Shown here: in pieces, positions 39,017 through 49,618 of the stretch | Numbering within the stretch: the first letter of the stretch is position 1 | How the letters are laid out: every line of letters starts with the position of its first letter | Source of the DNA: Salimicrobium flavidum | GTDB taxonomy: Bacteria > Bacillota > Bacilli > Bacillales > Halobacillaceae | Assembly: GCF_900156645.1 (NCBI RefSeq) | Contig: NZ_FTOC01000003.1 | Span: 186,001-250,000 of the forward strand | DNA: 64,000 bases | Direction of reading: 5' to 3' | Made by a program: the position numbers and the translations under genes | Notes under the pieces: model-generated | The model's database searches: none | What the model saw: the letters and a program-made list of their open reading frames with translations, nothing else | What the model was told of the DNA's origin: nothing

Positions 39017-39976
39017 GTGTCTTTCGCCTCAGAAATCAAAAAAGAACTGACGAATATGAAAGAGGACATGGAAGCGAATGAAGCGGAACTGGCAGCATTA
39101 GTCCGGATGAACGGGACGTTTTCCCTTAGAAACAGGAAGTATCTATTGGACGTCCAGACGGAGAATGCTGCCATCGCCCGGCGCATCTATACTTTGATGA
39201 AACAGCTTTTCCCTTATCCCGCAGAGCTTCTCGTAAGGAAAAAGATGCGTCTGAAGAAGAACAATGTCTATATTGTACGGATGAAGGAAAACGCGGAAGT
39301 GATTTTGGATGAACTGGAAATTTTGGAAGGGCCCCTGTCAGTGAACAAAAAAATCCCTGAAAAGTACGTTCAGACGACGAAAGGGAAAAGAGCCTATCTT
39401 CGCGGCGCCTTTCTTGCAGGAGGATCCGTCAACAACCCCGAGACTTCATCTTATCACCTGGAGATCTATTCTTCGGACGAATTCCATAACGAAGCTCTCT
39501 GTAAGCTCATGAATTCGTTTGATCTGCATGCCCGTACTCTCGAACGGAGGAATGGATTCATCACCTACCTGAAGGAAGCGGAGAAAATAACGGAGTTCAT
39601 CAGTAACATCGGCGCTCATCAGGCCCTGTTCAAATTCGAAGATGTGCGTATCGTCAGGGATATGAGGAACTCGGTGAACCGTCTCGTGAATTGTGAAACG
39701 GCTAATCTGAATAAAACGATCGGAGCAGCTTTCAGACAGGTGGAAAACATCCGTTTCATCAAAAGCACCGTCGGTCTTGACGCGATGCCCCAGAAACTGA
39801 GAGACCTCGCGGCTGTGCGACTTGAAAATCAGGACGTTTCTCTTAAAGAACTCGGGGAATTGCTTCCGGGCGGAAAGATCAGTAAATCCGGAATCAATCA
39901 TCGACTGAAGAAAATCGATGAATTCGCAGAGAAGGTGAGGAATGGGGAAGTGCCACAATCCTCAGGGGGGAACTGA
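39017..39976 (+). CDS. whiA: DNA-binding protein WhiA
   Basis: This 319-residue protein has an N-terminal LAGLIDADG-like fold (about 20–210, without endonuclease residues, [13 protein letters not shown]) and a C-terminal helix-turn-helix (about 255–310, with L-K-E-L-G-E-L-L…[10 protein letters not shown]). In B. subtilis WhiA affects division and chromosome segregation. GTG start after AAAGGAGGG. Confidence 0.96.
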   Translation: MSFASEIKKELTNMKEDMEANEAELAALVRMNGTFSLRNRKYLLDVQTENAAIARRIYTLMKQLFPYPAELLVRKKMRLKKNNVYIVRMKENAEVILDELEILEGPLSVNKKIPEKYVQTTKGKRAYLRGAFLAGGSVNNPETSSYHLEIYSSDEFHNEALCKLMNSFDLHARTLERRNGFITYLKEAEKITEFISNIGAHQALFKFEDVRIVRDMRNSVNRLVNCETANLNKTIGAAFRQVENIRFIKSTVGLDAMPQKLRDLAAVRLENQDVSLKELGELLPGGKISKSGINHRLKKIDEFAEKVRNGEVPQSSGGN

Positions 39977-39995
39977 TGTATTTTCGGAAGTTTCG

Positions 39996-40004
39996 TGCTA
40001 TAAT
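39996..40004 (+). promoter_or_regulatory. Extended -10 promoter between whiA and crh
   Basis: TGCTATAAT is a consensus extended -10. A transcript from here would begin near 40010 and run straight into the hairpin at 40016–40046, before crh. Confidence 0.6.
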
Positions 40005-40015
40005 GTAGTACAGTA

Positions 40016-40046
40016 GAACGTCACCCCGGAGACGGGGGCGTTTTTT
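40016..40046 (+). terminator. Terminator-like hairpin between whiA and crh
   Basis: A GC-rich stem (ACGTCACCCCG against CGGGGGCGT, imperfect) is followed by six T. It closes the rapZ–glmR–whiA transcript. It also lies downstream of the extended -10, so it may attenuate crh. Confidence 0.7.
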
Positions 40047-40055
40047 CGATCGTGC

Positions 40056-40069
40056 TGAATGCGCTTTCA
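40056..40069 (+). promoter_or_regulatory. cre-like site (CcpA operator) before crh
   Basis: TGAATGCGCTTTCA matches the cre consensus TGWAANCGNTNWCA at all but one fixed position. It lies 30 bases before the crh start and downstream of the -10, so bound CcpA would act as a roadblock. Confidence 0.55.
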
Positions 40070-40098
40070 AAATGAAAAGGCAGAAAGGAGAATGACTG

Positions 40099-40353
40099 TT
40101 GATAGAACGAAAAGTAGAAGTAGAGTTATCCACAGGTCTTCAGGCGAGACCGGCAGCTCAGTTTGTCCAGCTGGCTAATCGTTTTCATTCTGAAGTATTC
40201 ATCGAAAAGAATGAAAAACGGGTGAATGCAAAAAGCATAATGGGACTGATGAGCCTGGCTATTGCCAGTGATGAGGAAGTCGTTCTCATTACTGATGGGC
40301 ATGATGAAGAAGAAGCCATCAATGAACTTGAGGCTTTCGTGAAGGAATCGTAG
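40099..40353 (+). CDS. crh: Crh, HPr-like catabolite repression protein
   Basis: This 84-residue HPr paralogue has Gln15 in place of the phosphotransfer His (L-Q-A-R-P-A) and keeps Ser46 in K-S-I-M-G-L-M-S-L. It therefore cannot pass phosphate in the PTS but can be phosphorylated by HprK and act as a CcpA corepressor. The start is TTG, eight bases after GAAAGGAG, and gives the family length. Order whiA–crh matches B. subtilis. True HPr, with His15, is encoded at 52183–52449. Confidence 0.96.
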   Translation: MIERKVEVELSTGLQARPAAQFVQLANRFHSEVFIEKNEKRVNAKSIMGLMSLAIASDEEVVLITDGHDEEEAINELEAFVKES

Positions 40354-40640
40354 GGCATTTTTTGTGAATATATGAACAACATATAGTCGGTAATCGAGGA
40401 TGACCTATACTTATGGAACCTTAGAAAGTAGCGGGCTCAGAGACGGTCTCAATCCCCTCGTGCTCAGGATAACGCTTGATCAAAGGGAGTTTCCACTCGT
40501 GCTGTTTCCAAAGGATACTCGGTGTTGTTCTTCAAATGATGACGGGGGTCATCGATTATAGATTGATGTTATTCGTATTATTCCAAGCGCTTTGTTCATG
40601 GTCAATGAATTCAAAAGACGAGCCTCATGAAAATAGAATA

Positions 40641-40680
40641 AAAGCGGGTGATATGGAAAAAATTCCATATCACCCGCTTT
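40641..40680. terminator. Bidirectional terminator between crh and clpP
   Basis: AAAGCGGGTGATATGGA pairs perfectly with TCCATATCACCCGCTTT (17 bp), with A and T runs on both strands. It ends clpP on the minus strand. The 280 bases between crh and this hairpin hold no gene I can support. Confidence 0.9.
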
Positions 40681-40744
40681 TTTAATGCTATCTTTCGTAA
40701 TTTTTTCAGTAGTCTCTCGCAATCAGAGACCGCTTTTACGAAGA

Positions 40745-41329
40745 TTACTTATTATTTTCCATAACCTTATCGATCAGGCCGTAATTGACAGCTTCGTGAG
40801 CAGTCATGAAGTTATCGCGGTCTGTATCGCGCTCGATCACTTCATATGGTTGCCCGGTACGATCAGCAAGGATTTTGTTCAGTTTCTCTCTCATCTGGAT
40901 GATGCGTTTCGCATGGATTTCAATATCGGAAGCCTGACCCTGGGTGCCGCCGAGTGGCTGGTGAATCATCACTTCACTGTTAGGAAGAGCATAACGTTTG
41001 CCCTCCGCTCCAGCGTTAAGTAGGAATGCTCCCATGGATGCTGCCATTCCGGTGCAGATTGTGGAAACATCCGGTTTGATGAACTGGATAGTATCGAAAA
41101 TCGCCATTCCGGCAGTGATCGATCCACCCGGGGAGTTGATGTATAGGGAAATGTCTTTATCCGGGTCATCCGCAGCCAGGAACAGGAGCTGTGCAACGAT
41201 CGAGTTGGATACGTTGTCGTCGATCGGGCTGCCGAGCATGATGATCCGGTCTTTCAGCAGACGGGAATAAATGTCATACGCGCGTTCCCCGCGATTGGTT
41301 TGTTCAATTACTGTTGGTATAAGATTCAT
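40745..41329 (-). CDS. clpP: ATP-dependent Clp protease proteolytic subunit
   Basis: This 194-residue serine protease subunit assembles into the ClpP tetradecamer and degrades proteins delivered by ClpC, ClpX or ClpE. The catalytic triad is complete at canonical positions: Ser98 (G-M-A-A-S-M-G), His123 (M-I-H-Q-P-L-G) and Asp172. ATG 41329 has GGGAGGA upstream; a longer frame to 41350 begins inside the ribosome site. A CtsR box overlaps its promoter. Confidence 0.98.
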   Translation of the reverse strand: MNLIPTVIEQTNRGERAYDIYSRLLKDRIIMLGSPIDDNVSNSIVAQLLFLAADDPDKDISLYINSPGGSITAGMAIFDTIQFIKPDVSTICTGMAASMGAFLLNAGAEGKRYALPNSEVMIHQPLGGTQGQASDIEIHAKRIIQMREKLNKILADRTGQPYEVIERDTDRDNFMTAHEAVNYGLIDKVMENNK

Positions 41330-41375
41330 ACTGTATTCCTCCCATTTCATTCACTAAGAATGATTTTGTATTTTC

Positions 41376-41404
41376 ATCATACCTCTATGGTCAATAAAGG
41401 TCAA
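41376..41404 (-). promoter_or_regulatory. clpP promoter
   Basis: On the minus strand TTGACC (41404–41399) and TATGAT (41381–41376) are spaced by 17 bp. Confidence 0.8.
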
Positions 41405-41405
41405 A
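41389..41405 (-). promoter_or_regulatory. CtsR operator of clpP
   Basis: On the plus strand the site reads GGTCAATAAAGGTCAAA, the tandem heptad operator of the class III heat-shock repressor CtsR, with one mismatch in the first heptad. It covers the -35 and the adjacent spacer of the clpP promoter, so clpP should be induced by heat and protein-folding stress. Confidence 0.88.
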
Positions 41406-41474
41406 CGAAAAACTTCCTATAATTCCTTCAACCACTTTTCCCTAACAATGAGTAAATAAACATCTTTGCAATCC

Positions 41475-41503
41475 TTGCGTTCTCATACTCAAACCGTTAT
41501 AAT
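41475..41503 (+). promoter_or_regulatory. tRNA-Arg promoter
   Basis: TTGCGT (41475–41480) and TATAAT (41498–41503) with a 17-bp spacer, 17 bases before the mature tRNA 5' end. Confidence 0.75.
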
Positions 41504-41520
41504 AGTTTCTGTGTCGATAT

Positions 41521-41594
41521 GCGCCCGTAGCTCAGCTGGATAGAGCGATAGATTCCGGTTCTATAGGTCGGGGGTTCAAGTCCTCTCGGGCGCA
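41521..41594 (+). tRNA. tRNA-Arg (anticodon CCG)
   Basis: A 74-base cloverleaf: acceptor GCGCCCG/CGGGCGC, D arm GCTC…GAGC, anticodon stem ATAGA/TCTAT with loop TTCCGGT (anticodon CCG, codon CGG) and T arm GGGGGTTCAAGTCCTCT. The discriminator is A; CCA is not encoded. B. subtilis has its trnQ-Arg gene in the same place next to clpP. Confidence 0.97.
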
Positions 41595-41602
41595 CTAACC
41601 TT

Positions 41603-41645
41603 TTCAAGCTAACCTTCCATTCTTTACATGGAAGGTTAGCTTGAA
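41603..41645 (+). terminator. Hairpin after tRNA-Arg
   Basis: A perfect 18-bp stem (TTCAAGCTAACCTTCCAT and complement) with a 7-base loop begins 9 bases after the tRNA. The T tract is poor on the plus strand. Confidence 0.75.
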
Positions 41646-41772
41646 ATTATAGGGAATGCCTTTTGAACAGGGCTCATCCTGGTGAATAATTATAAAAATC
41701 TAGGAAAACGAATAGTTTTCTGTTATAATGAATTTTACAGAAACGTAGCGCTTCGCCCCAAAAGGAGGTACT

Positions 41773-41997
41773 ATGTCAAATATTATTCGCTTCAAAATAT
41801 TGTGGACTGACCAGTTTATCGAAAGCCGAAGAATTCATATGTTCGACATGAAGACCCAAAACAGAATCTCCTTTAATTATGAACTGATGGCTCGCGCGCC
41901 TCAATGGTCCGTCGAGAAAGAATTGAGAACTTTTCTTAAAGCGAAACAAAAAAAAATAGACAGTGGGTATTACGATGGGAAAGGGCATGCTTCATAG
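41773..41997 (+). CDS. Small protein of unknown function
   Basis: This 74-residue basic protein follows an excellent ribosome site (AAAGGAGG) and an extended -10 (TGTTATAAT, ending 41729), so it is very likely expressed. It has no membrane segment or cysteine. The N-terminal half looks beta-rich (I-I-R-F-K-I-L-W-T) and the C-terminal half helical and lysine-rich. I do not recognise the family. It precedes the glutaredoxin gene by about 120 bases. Confidence 0.7.
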   Translation: MSNIIRFKILWTDQFIESRRIHMFDMKTQNRISFNYELMARAPQWSVEKELRTFLKAKQKKIDSGYYDGKGHAS

Positions 41998-42114
41998 GTG
42001 CTCTTTTTTTATATGTATGGATCGATCTTCACGGTCTTTTGTTCCGCAGAGTCCGAATAGAAGAACGGACATCCATAATGAAGGTACCCATTGTCGTGTG
42101 AAAAAGGTGATAGA

Positions 42115-42354
42115 ATGAAAAATGAAGTGACTTTATATACGAGAAAAAACTGCCCTCTTTGCGAAGAGGTGAAAGTGTGGATCGATTTCCTTAAAGATGA
42201 TTATGAAATGGAATTTCGGGAAAAGGATATAGAGGAAGAGGACAGGTTGCATGAAGCATATGCACTGAAGATTCCTGTCGTCATTATAAATGGAAAGGAA
42301 TTGGTGTTCCCGCAGTTGAGTGAAAATGAGATGAGAGAGCGCTTGCAAGAGTAA
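42115..42354 (+). CDS. Glutaredoxin-family thioredoxin-fold protein
   Basis: This 79-residue protein has the redox motif C-P-L-C (residues 13–16) and a cis-Pro in K-I-P-V-V-I-I-N-G, the minimal glutaredoxin/NrdH-like fold. It probably serves as a small thiol-disulfide exchanger, possibly a bacilliredoxin-like partner in a bacillithiol organism (inference). ATG 42115 follows AAGGTGAT. It lies just upstream of the cggR promoter. Confidence 0.85.
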   Translation: MKNEVTLYTRKNCPLCEEVKVWIDFLKDDYEMEFREKDIEEEDRLHEAYALKIPVVIINGKELVFPQLSENEMRERLQE

Positions 42355-42360
42355 ATAGAC

Positions 42361-42389
42361 TTGCACTTTTCACCGACTATTGATAATAT
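42361..42389 (+). promoter_or_regulatory. Promoter of the cggR–gapA operon
   Basis: TTGCAC (42361–42366) and TAATAT (42384–42389), 17-bp spacer, followed by the CggR operator. Confidence 0.65.
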
Positions 42390-42420
42390 AATTGGTGAAA
42401 GAAATATTTTTTTGCTCCTA

Positions 42421-42458
42421 GTGGGACACAATATGTAATAGAGGGACACAATTGCCCC
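42421..42458 (+). promoter_or_regulatory. CggR operator
   Basis: Two GGGACACAAT boxes start 20 bp apart (42423 and 42443). The arrangement GGGAC-N6-TGTA-N4-AGGGAC-N6-GCCC follows the B. subtilis CggR operator CGGGAC-N6-TGTC-N4-CGGGAC-N6-TGTC. It lies between promoter and cggR, so CggR blocks elongation and fructose-1,6-bisphosphate relieves it. Confidence 0.88.
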
Positions 42459-42488
42459 GAACCCCCTTTTTAACTAAAAGGAGCACTG

Positions 42489-43520
42489 ATGATGAGGGAA
42501 TGGATTGAATTACAGAAAAAGTTATATCCGGATGTTTTAGAGGTTGTACAGAACCGCTACCGATTGCTTCATTACGTACAGCTCATGGAACCGATCGGCC
42601 GCAGGGCCCTTGCTGATAATATGAACCTGGCCGAACGCACTATCCGTTCTGAAATCAATTTTCTGCAGCAACAGGGAATGGTACATGTGACCACAAGAGG
42701 TCTTCTGCTTACGGCTGAAGGTCACAATGTTCTGGATGAGATGGCGGATTATATGAAGGAAGTATCCGGAGCAAAGGTTTTAGAAGCTCAATTAAAGGAA
42801 AAACTGAAACTGAAGACTGTCATCGTAGTTCCGGGAGACAGTGATGAATATGATTGGGTGAAGCAGGAAATGGGAAAGGCTTGCGTAAGCTACCTTCAGT
42901 CCATTTCCACGACTGCTCAGACGATTGCTGTGACCGGTGGTACGACAATGGCCGCCGTTGCTGCGCGGATGACTCCGTTTTCCGGAATGGAAAATACTCT
43001 TTTCGTTCCGGCACGCGGAGGCCTCGGTGAGCGTGTAGAACATCAGGCCAATACGATTTGTGTGGAAATGGCCCGTAAAGTGAGGGGAAACTATCGATTA
43101 CTTTACGTGCCGGACCCGATCAGCGAGGAATCGTATCAGACCATCATCGAAGAGCCTTCTGTCAAAAGTATTCTCGGTATCATCCGCACTTCGGATATCG
43201 TCATCCACAGTCTGGGTGATGCGATAACCATGGCGGAGCGTAGAAAGACACCCGATGACCAACTGGCAACGATCAAAGAGAACCAGGCGGTAGGGGAAGC
43301 GTTCGGGTACTACTTCAACCAAAACGGGGAAGTGGTGCACAAAGTAAGAACGGTAGGGCTACAGCTTGAAGATCTTGAGAAAGATAAACAGGTGATCGCT
43401 GTAGCCGGCGGTCATTCCAAAGCGGATGCCATAGCTTCTTATTTCCGACCAGGAAAAAGCAACGTCCTTATTACGGACGAAGGAGCAGCCAAAGAGCTCA
43501 TAAGGGATTCGTCCCTTTGA
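42489..43520 (+). CDS. cggR: Central glycolytic genes regulator (SorC family)
   Basis: This 343-residue repressor has an N-terminal helix-turn-helix (about 35–65, L-A-E-R-T-I-R-S-E-I-N-F-L) and a C-terminal sugar-phosphate-binding domain (about 90–343, with V-T-G-G-T-T-M and A-R-G-G-L-G). In B. subtilis it represses its own operon (cggR-gapA-pgk-tpi-pgm-eno), and FBP is the inducer. The order here is identical. Start may be ATG 42489 or the adjacent 42492. Confidence 0.96.
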   Translation: MMREWIELQKKLYPDVLEVVQNRYRLLHYVQLMEPIGRRALADNMNLAERTIRSEINFLQQQGMVHVTTRGLLLTAEGHNVLDEMADYMKEVSGAKVLEAQLKEKLKLKTVIVVPGDSDEYDWVKQEMGKACVSYLQSISTTAQTIAVTGGTTMAAVAARMTPFSGMENTLFVPARGGLGERVEHQANTICVEMARKVRGNYRLLYVPDPISEESYQTIIEEPSVKSILGIIRTSDIVIHSLGDAITMAERRKTPDDQLATIKENQAVGEAFGYYFNQNGEVVHKVRTVGLQLEDLEKDKQVIAVAGGHSKADAIASYFRPGKSNVLITDEGAAKELIRDSSL

Positions 43521-43556
43521 ATAAAAAAGATTGTATAATCTAAGGAGGAATTTAGC

Positions 43557-44564
43557 ATGACAGTAAAAGTAGGAATTAATGGTTTTGGACGTATCGGACG
43601 TAACGTATTCCGTGCTGCTCTGCACAACGACGAAGTTGAAGTAGTTGCAGTAAACGACCTTACCGACGCAAATATGCTCGCTCACCTTCTTCAATATGAT
43701 ACAGTACACGGTACACTTGAAGAAAAAGTCGAAGTTAATGGTGATAACCTTGTAGTAGGTGGTAAAGAAATCATCGTCAAATCCGAAAAAGACCCTGCTC
43801 AGCTAGGATGGGGAGACCTCGGAGTAGAAGTGGTCATCGAATCCACAGGCCGTTTCACTCAAGGGGAAGATGCAAGGAAACACATCGAAGCGGGAGCGAA
43901 GAAAGTCATTATTTCTGCACCTGCCAAAGGAGAAGATTTCTCTGTAGTTATGGGCGTCAATGAAGGCGACTATGACAAAGACAGCCACGATGTACTTTCT
44001 AATGCTTCCTGTACTACGAACTGCCTGGCACCTTACGCTAAAGTTCTTAACGACAAGTTCGGAATCAATCGTGGTATGATGACAACAGTTCACTCTTACA
44101 CGAACGATCAGCAGATTCTTGACCTGCCACACAAAGACTATCGTCGTGCCCGTGCGGCAGCGCAGAACATCATCCCGACAACGACTGGTGCTGCAGAAGC
44201 TGTTACAAAAGTACTTCCTACACTTGAAGGTAAACTTACTGGTATGGCTATGCGTGTTCCATCCCAAAACGTTTCCATCGTCGACTTCGTTGCGGAGCTT
44301 GATAAAGACGTAACAGTAGACGAAGTGAACGCTGCACTGAAAGAAGCAGCAGAAAACGAATTGAAAGGCATCATGGATTACAGTGACGAGCCGCTTGTAT
44401 CTTCCGACTACAACGGTGATGCTCATTCTTCCATCATCGATGGTCTTTCCACATTGAGCCTTGGAGGCAACATGGTGAAAGTCGTTTCCTGGTATGACAA
44501 CGAATATGGCTATTCCAGCCGTTGTGTAGACCTTGCTGCATATCTTAAAAAACAAGGACTATAA
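43557..44564 (+). CDS. gapA: Glyceraldehyde-3-phosphate dehydrogenase, glycolytic (NAD)
   Basis: This 335-residue enzyme converts GAP to 1,3-bisphosphoglycerate. Catalytic Cys152 lies in S-N-A-S-C-T-T-N; the N-terminal motif is N-G-F-G-R-I-G-R. The segment V-A-V-N-D-L-T-D after the second strand is the NAD-preferring GapA form rather than GapB. Its codon use is more biased than that of its neighbours, as expected for high expression. AAGGAGG precedes the ATG. Confidence 0.98.
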   Translation: MTVKVGINGFGRIGRNVFRAALHNDEVEVVAVNDLTDANMLAHLLQYDTVHGTLEEKVEVNGDNLVVGGKEIIVKSEKDPAQLGWGDLGVEVVIESTGRFTQGEDARKHIEAGAKKVIISAPAKGEDFSVVMGVNEGDYDKDSHDVLSNASCTTNCLAPYAKVLNDKFGINRGMMTTVHSYTNDQQILDLPHKDYRRARAAAQNIIPTTTGAAEAVTKVLPTLEGKLTGMAMRVPSQNVSIVDFVAELDKDVTVDEVNAALKEAAENELKGIMDYSDEPLVSSDYNGDAHSSIIDGLSTLSLGGNMVKVVSWYDNEYGYSSRCVDLAAYLKKQGL

Positions 44565-44576
44565 GAGATGAATAAT

Positions 44577-44606
44577 AAAGGGGGAGGTCCTATGTCCTCC
44601 TCCTTT
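44577..44606 (+). other. gapA–pgk intercistronic hairpin
   Basis: AAAGGGGGAGG pairs with CCTCCTCCTTT (one G·U) around an 8-base loop, without a following T run. It may stabilise the cggR–gapA segment or partially terminate, which would account for higher gapA mRNA than downstream genes. Confidence 0.55.
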
Positions 44607-44698
44607 ATCCATGTAATAAAGGAATAAATTATGGCGTTTCCGCTTCTCCATAAAGTGGAATCGTACATACCAGGAAGATAAAAGGAGGTTGTTTGAAG

Positions 44699-45880
44699 AT
44701 GAATAAACAAACGATCAGTGACGTACAGGTTGAAGGGAAAGCGGTATTTTGCCGTGTAGACTTCAACGTACCTATGAAAGACGGGGAAGTGACAGACGAT
44801 ACGAGGATTAAAGCTGCCATCCCTACTATCCAACACCTAACGGGTAACGGTGCGAAAGTCATTCTCGCAAGCCACCTCGGACGTCCGGATGGAAAAGCTT
44901 CTGATGAACTGCGTCTGGACCCGGTAGCGAAGCGTCTGAGCGATCTTCTCGGAAAAGATGTACTGAAATCCGACGACGTATACGGAAAAGACGTGACGAA
45001 GGCTGTCTCCACGCTTGAAAACGGAAATATTCTTCTCCTTGAAAACGTTCGTTTTGAAGCTGGTGAAGAGAAAAACGACCCAGAACTTGCAAAAGCTTTT
45101 GCGGATATGGCCGACCTTTATGTCAATGATGCCTTCGGTGCAGCTCACCGTGCGCATGCATCGACAGCTGGTGTAGCTGAACACATTCCTGCTGTCGCAG
45201 GGTTTCTTATGAAAAAGGAACTGGATGTGCTCGGCAGTGCTCTCACAGAACCGGACCGTCCGTTCACAGCCATCATCGGTGGGGCGAAGGTCAAAGACAA
45301 AATCGGTGTCATCGATCATTTACTGGATAAAGTTGATAATCTGATTATCGGCGGAGGCCTCGCCTACACCTTCGTAAAAGCTCAAGGATATGAAATCGGT
45401 AAATCCCTGCTTGAAGAGGATAAAATCGATTTGGCGAAACAATACATGCAGAAGGCGAAAGATAATAATGTAAACTTCATCATGCCGGTGGATGCGATCG
45501 TGGCTGATGACTTCGGAGAAGATGCAAACACGAAAGAAGTGGACATCGAAGAAATCCCGGCAGATTGGGAAGCCCTCGACATCGGTCCGAAAACGCGTGA
45601 GAAATTCTCAAGTATCGTGAAGGATTCGAAACTTATCATCTGGAATGGACCAATGGGTGTATTCGAACTTGAGAAATTCGCCGGCGGTACTAAGGCTGTT
45701 TCTGAAGCTCTCGCTGAAACGAAAGGCTACACCATCATCGGTGGCGGAGATTCCGCTGCAGCTGTCGAGAAGTTCGGGTATGCCTCTGATATGGATCACG
45801 TATCCACAGGTGGAGGAGCTTCTCTTGAATTCATGGAAGGGAAAGAACTTCCTGGTGTAGCAGTCCTGAACGACAAATAA
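44699..45880 (+). CDS. pgk: Phosphoglycerate kinase
   Basis: This 393-residue enzyme transfers phosphate from 1,3-BPG to ADP. Signature R-V-D-F-N-V-P-M at about 21–28; C-terminal nucleotide region [12 protein letters not shown] 44699 starts the conserved family sequence; a TTG two codons upstream is possible. Confidence 0.98.
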   Translation: MNKQTISDVQVEGKAVFCRVDFNVPMKDGEVTDDTRIKAAIPTIQHLTGNGAKVILASHLGRPDGKASDELRLDPVAKRLSDLLGKDVLKSDDVYGKDVTKAVSTLENGNILLLENVRFEAGEEKNDPELAKAFADMADLYVNDAFGAAHRAHASTAGVAEHIPAVAGFLMKKELDVLGSALTEPDRPFTAIIGGAKVKDKIGVIDHLLDKVDNLIIGGGLAYTFVKAQGYEIGKSLLEEDKIDLAKQYMQKAKDNNVNFIMPVDAIVADDFGEDANTKEVDIEEIPADWEALDIGPKTREKFSSIVKDSKLIIWNGPMGVFELEKFAGGTKAVSEALAETKGYTIIGGGDSAAAVEKFGYASDMDHVSTGGGASLEFMEGKELPGVAVLNDK

Positions 45881-45898
45881 TCCAAAGAGGTGATCTAG

Positions 45899-46660
45899 AT
45901 GCGTAAACAAGTAATCGCAGGTAACTGGAAAATGAATAAGACCCATACAGAAGCGGAATCTTTCATCAGGGAAGTCAGGAATAACGTCCCTTTTAAAGGT
46001 GATGTTGAATCCGTAGTGTGTGCACCTTTTCCTTTTCTTCAGAAACTGGTAGAGGAAACGATGGACTCTAACGTGGAAATCGGTGCGCAGAACATGCACT
46101 TCGAAGAAAAGGGTGCATTCACCGGTGAGGTGAGCCCTGTCATGCTTAGAGACCTGGGTGTCACTTATGTAGTGATCGGCCACTCCGAGCGTCGCGACAT
46201 CTTCGGCGAAACGGATGAAATCGTGAACAAGAAGGTGCATGCCGCATTCGATCATGGTCTTACACCGATCGTTTGTGTCGGAGAGTCTCTCGAACAAAGG
46301 GAAGCGGACGAAACGATGAACCATATCGAGAGTCAGATTACGAAAGCTGTTGAAGGACTGACGGATGAGCAGGTGACACAGCTGATCATCGCCTATGAAC
46401 CTATCTGGGCTATCGGAACCGGACGTACTGCTTCAAGCGAACAGGCGAATGAAGTTTGCGCGCATATCCGTAAAGTCGTAGAAAAACTTTCCGGAACAGA
46501 AGCGGCAGAAGCTGTGCGCATTCAATACGGAGGAAGTGTGAAGCCTGCAAACGCGGATGAGCTTCTTTCCCAGTCCGATATTGACGGTGCTCTTGTCGGC
46601 GGTGCGAGTCTGGAAGCCGATTCATTCCTGAAATTGGTGGAGGCAGGCAAACATGAGTAA
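45899..46660 (+). CDS. tpiA: Triosephosphate isomerase
   Basis: This 253-residue TIM barrel interconverts DHAP and GAP. Lys12 (N-W-K-M-N), His95 (I-G-H-S-E-R-R) and Glu167 ([11 protein letters not shown]) are present. Overlaps the next gene by 8 bases. Confidence 0.98.
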   Translation: MRKQVIAGNWKMNKTHTEAESFIREVRNNVPFKGDVESVVCAPFPFLQKLVEETMDSNVEIGAQNMHFEEKGAFTGEVSPVMLRDLGVTYVVIGHSERRDIFGETDEIVNKKVHAAFDHGLTPIVCVGESLEQREADETMNHIESQITKAVEGLTDEQVTQLIIAYEPIWAIGTGRTASSEQANEVCAHIRKVVEKLSGTEAAEAVRIQYGGSVKPANADELLSQSDIDGALVGGASLEADSFLKLVEAGKHE

Positions 46661-48191
46661 ACAGCCTCTTGCAGCATTGATCATCCTTGACGGCTACGCT
46701 ATCCGCGAGGAAGAATACGGGAATGCCGTCAAGGCGGCGAATACGCCGAACTTCGATCGTTTCTGGAACCAGTATCCGCATTCCCAGCTCACCGCCTGCG
46801 GAGAAGCGGTCGGTCTTCCTGAAGGACAAATGGGCAATTCGGAAGTCGGCCACCTGAACATCGGAGCGGGCCGTGTCGTTTATCAGAGTCTGACCCGTAT
46901 AAACCTGGCTATCCGCGAAGGGGACTTCTTTGAAAACGATACGCTTGTGAGTGCTGTCCGTCATGCCAAGAAAAGTGGAAAAGCCCTTCATGTCTTCGGT
47001 CTTCTTTCGGACGGAGGCATCCATAGCCATAGTGAACACGTGCTTGCGATCATAGAACTTGCGAAAAAAGAAGGTCTTGAAAAGGTCTATCTGCACGCGT
47101 TCCTTGACGGACGCGACGTCGGGCCCCAGACGGCTAAGACGTATCTCGAACAGGCTCAGTCCAAACTCGATGAGATTGGTCTCGGAAAGATTGCTACCGT
47201 GTCCGGACGTTATTATGCGATGGACCGTGATAAACGGTGGGACCGCGTGAAGAAAGCGTATGATGCTATCGCTCACGGCAAAGGGAAAACAGCGACGGAT
47301 GCCATCGAAGCTGTAGAACGTTCTTATAATGAAGATATCCACGATGAATTTGTGGAACCGATCGTTCTTACAGATGAGAACGGAACGCCGGTAGCCAACG
47401 TGGAAAGCGAAGATTCCATCGTATACGCGAATTTCCGTCCTGACAGAGCGATTCAGCTTTCTCAGGCGTTTGCCAACAACGATTTCGAATATTTCGATCG
47501 CGGTGATGCGCCGAAGGATATTTACTTCGTATCGATGACCGCTTATAGCGACACTGTAGATACGGATAAAATCATTTTTCCTCCGAATGAACTGAAGAAC
47601 ACGATCGGTGAAGTTCTCGAGAAGAATGACATGACCCAGCTCCGGATTGCAGAGACAGAAAAATTCCCACACGTTACGTTCTTTATGAGCGGGGGACGGG
47701 AAGATGAGTTCAAAGGGGAAGACCGGATACTCATCAACTCTCCGGATGTAGCTACGTATGATCTGAAGCCTGAAATGAGTGCCTATGAAGTGACGGACGC
47801 GTTACTCAAGGACCTGGATGAAGATAATCACAATGCGATCATCCTGAACTTCGCCAACCCGGATATGGTCGGCCACTCCGGTAAACTCGAACCGACGATC
47901 AAAGCGATTGAAGCCGTTGACGAGTGTCTTGGTAAAATCGTCGATAAAATCATAGACAAAGGCGGTTCCACGATCATTACAGCCGACCACGGAAATTCCG
48001 ATGAAGTGACGACGACCAGTGGCGATCCGATGACCGCCCATACGAAGAACCCCGTACCGGTCATCGTTACGAAAGAAGGCGCAGAGCTAAAGGGAGACGG
48101 AGTGCTCGGCGATCTTGCGCCTACGCTACTCGACCTTCTCGGCGTCGAAAAACCGGAAGATATGACCGGCGAATCGATTATTAAAAAGTAA
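46653..48191 (+). CDS. gpmI: 2,3-bisphosphoglycerate-independent phosphoglycerate mutase
   Basis: This 512-residue manganese enzyme of the alkaline phosphatase superfamily has nucleophile Ser63 (G-N-S-E-V-G-H) and metal motifs including A-D-H-G-N-S-D-E. It converts 3-PG to 2-PG. In B. subtilis the gene is called pgm and the enzyme is very sensitive to pH and Mn. Confidence 0.97.
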   Translation: MSKQPLAALIILDGYAIREEEYGNAVKAANTPNFDRFWNQYPHSQLTACGEAVGLPEGQMGNSEVGHLNIGAGRVVYQSLTRINLAIREGDFFENDTLVSAVRHAKKSGKALHVFGLLSDGGIHSHSEHVLAIIELAKKEGLEKVYLHAFLDGRDVGPQTAKTYLEQAQSKLDEIGLGKIATVSGRYYAMDRDKRWDRVKKAYDAIAHGKGKTATDAIEAVERSYNEDIHDEFVEPIVLTDENGTPVANVESEDSIVYANFRPDRAIQLSQAFANNDFEYFDRGDAPKDIYFVSMTAYSDTVDTDKIIFPPNELKNTIGEVLEKNDMTQLRIAETEKFPHVTFFMSGGREDEFKGEDRILINSPDVATYDLKPEMSAYEVTDALLKDLDEDNHNAIILNFANPDMVGHSGKLEPTIKAIEAVDECLGKIVDKIIDKGGSTIITADHGNSDEVTTTSGDPMTAHTKNPVPVIVTKEGAELKGDGVLGDLAPTLLDLLGVEKPEDMTGESIIKK

Positions 48192-48211
48192 CAGATAACT
48201 AAAATGAATAA

Positions 48212-49522
<1,311 letters not shown>

Positions 49523-49533
49523 ATCAATGGAGG

Positions 49534-49562
49534 AAGTCCTGGTGAATAACTGGGACTTTTTC
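49534..49562 (+). terminator. Terminator of the glycolytic operon
   Basis: AAGTCCTGG pairs with CTGGGACTT (two G·U) and TTTTTC follows. Confidence 0.75.
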
Positions 49563-49618
49563 TTTTGTCCCGCTCGTAGTATGATAGGGGGAGGCGACTA
49601 CTTCTAAGGAGAAAAAGG

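Noticed and set aside
40476-40685. 69-codon frame between crh and clpP
   Set aside because: It has a weak ribosome site and runs into the bidirectional terminator stem, and its Cys/Met-rich sequence has no pattern. I treat the gap as non-coding.
41521-41594. Possible prophage attachment site at tRNA-Arg
   Set aside because: No duplicated tRNA 3' end, integrase or phage gene is seen around it; the neighbourhood is the conserved clpP–tRNA–cggR order.
46410-47672. 420-codon minus-strand frame opposite tpiA/gpmI
   Set aside because: It is antisense to two essential glycolytic genes with intact catalytic residues; its length reflects codon bias of the sense genes.
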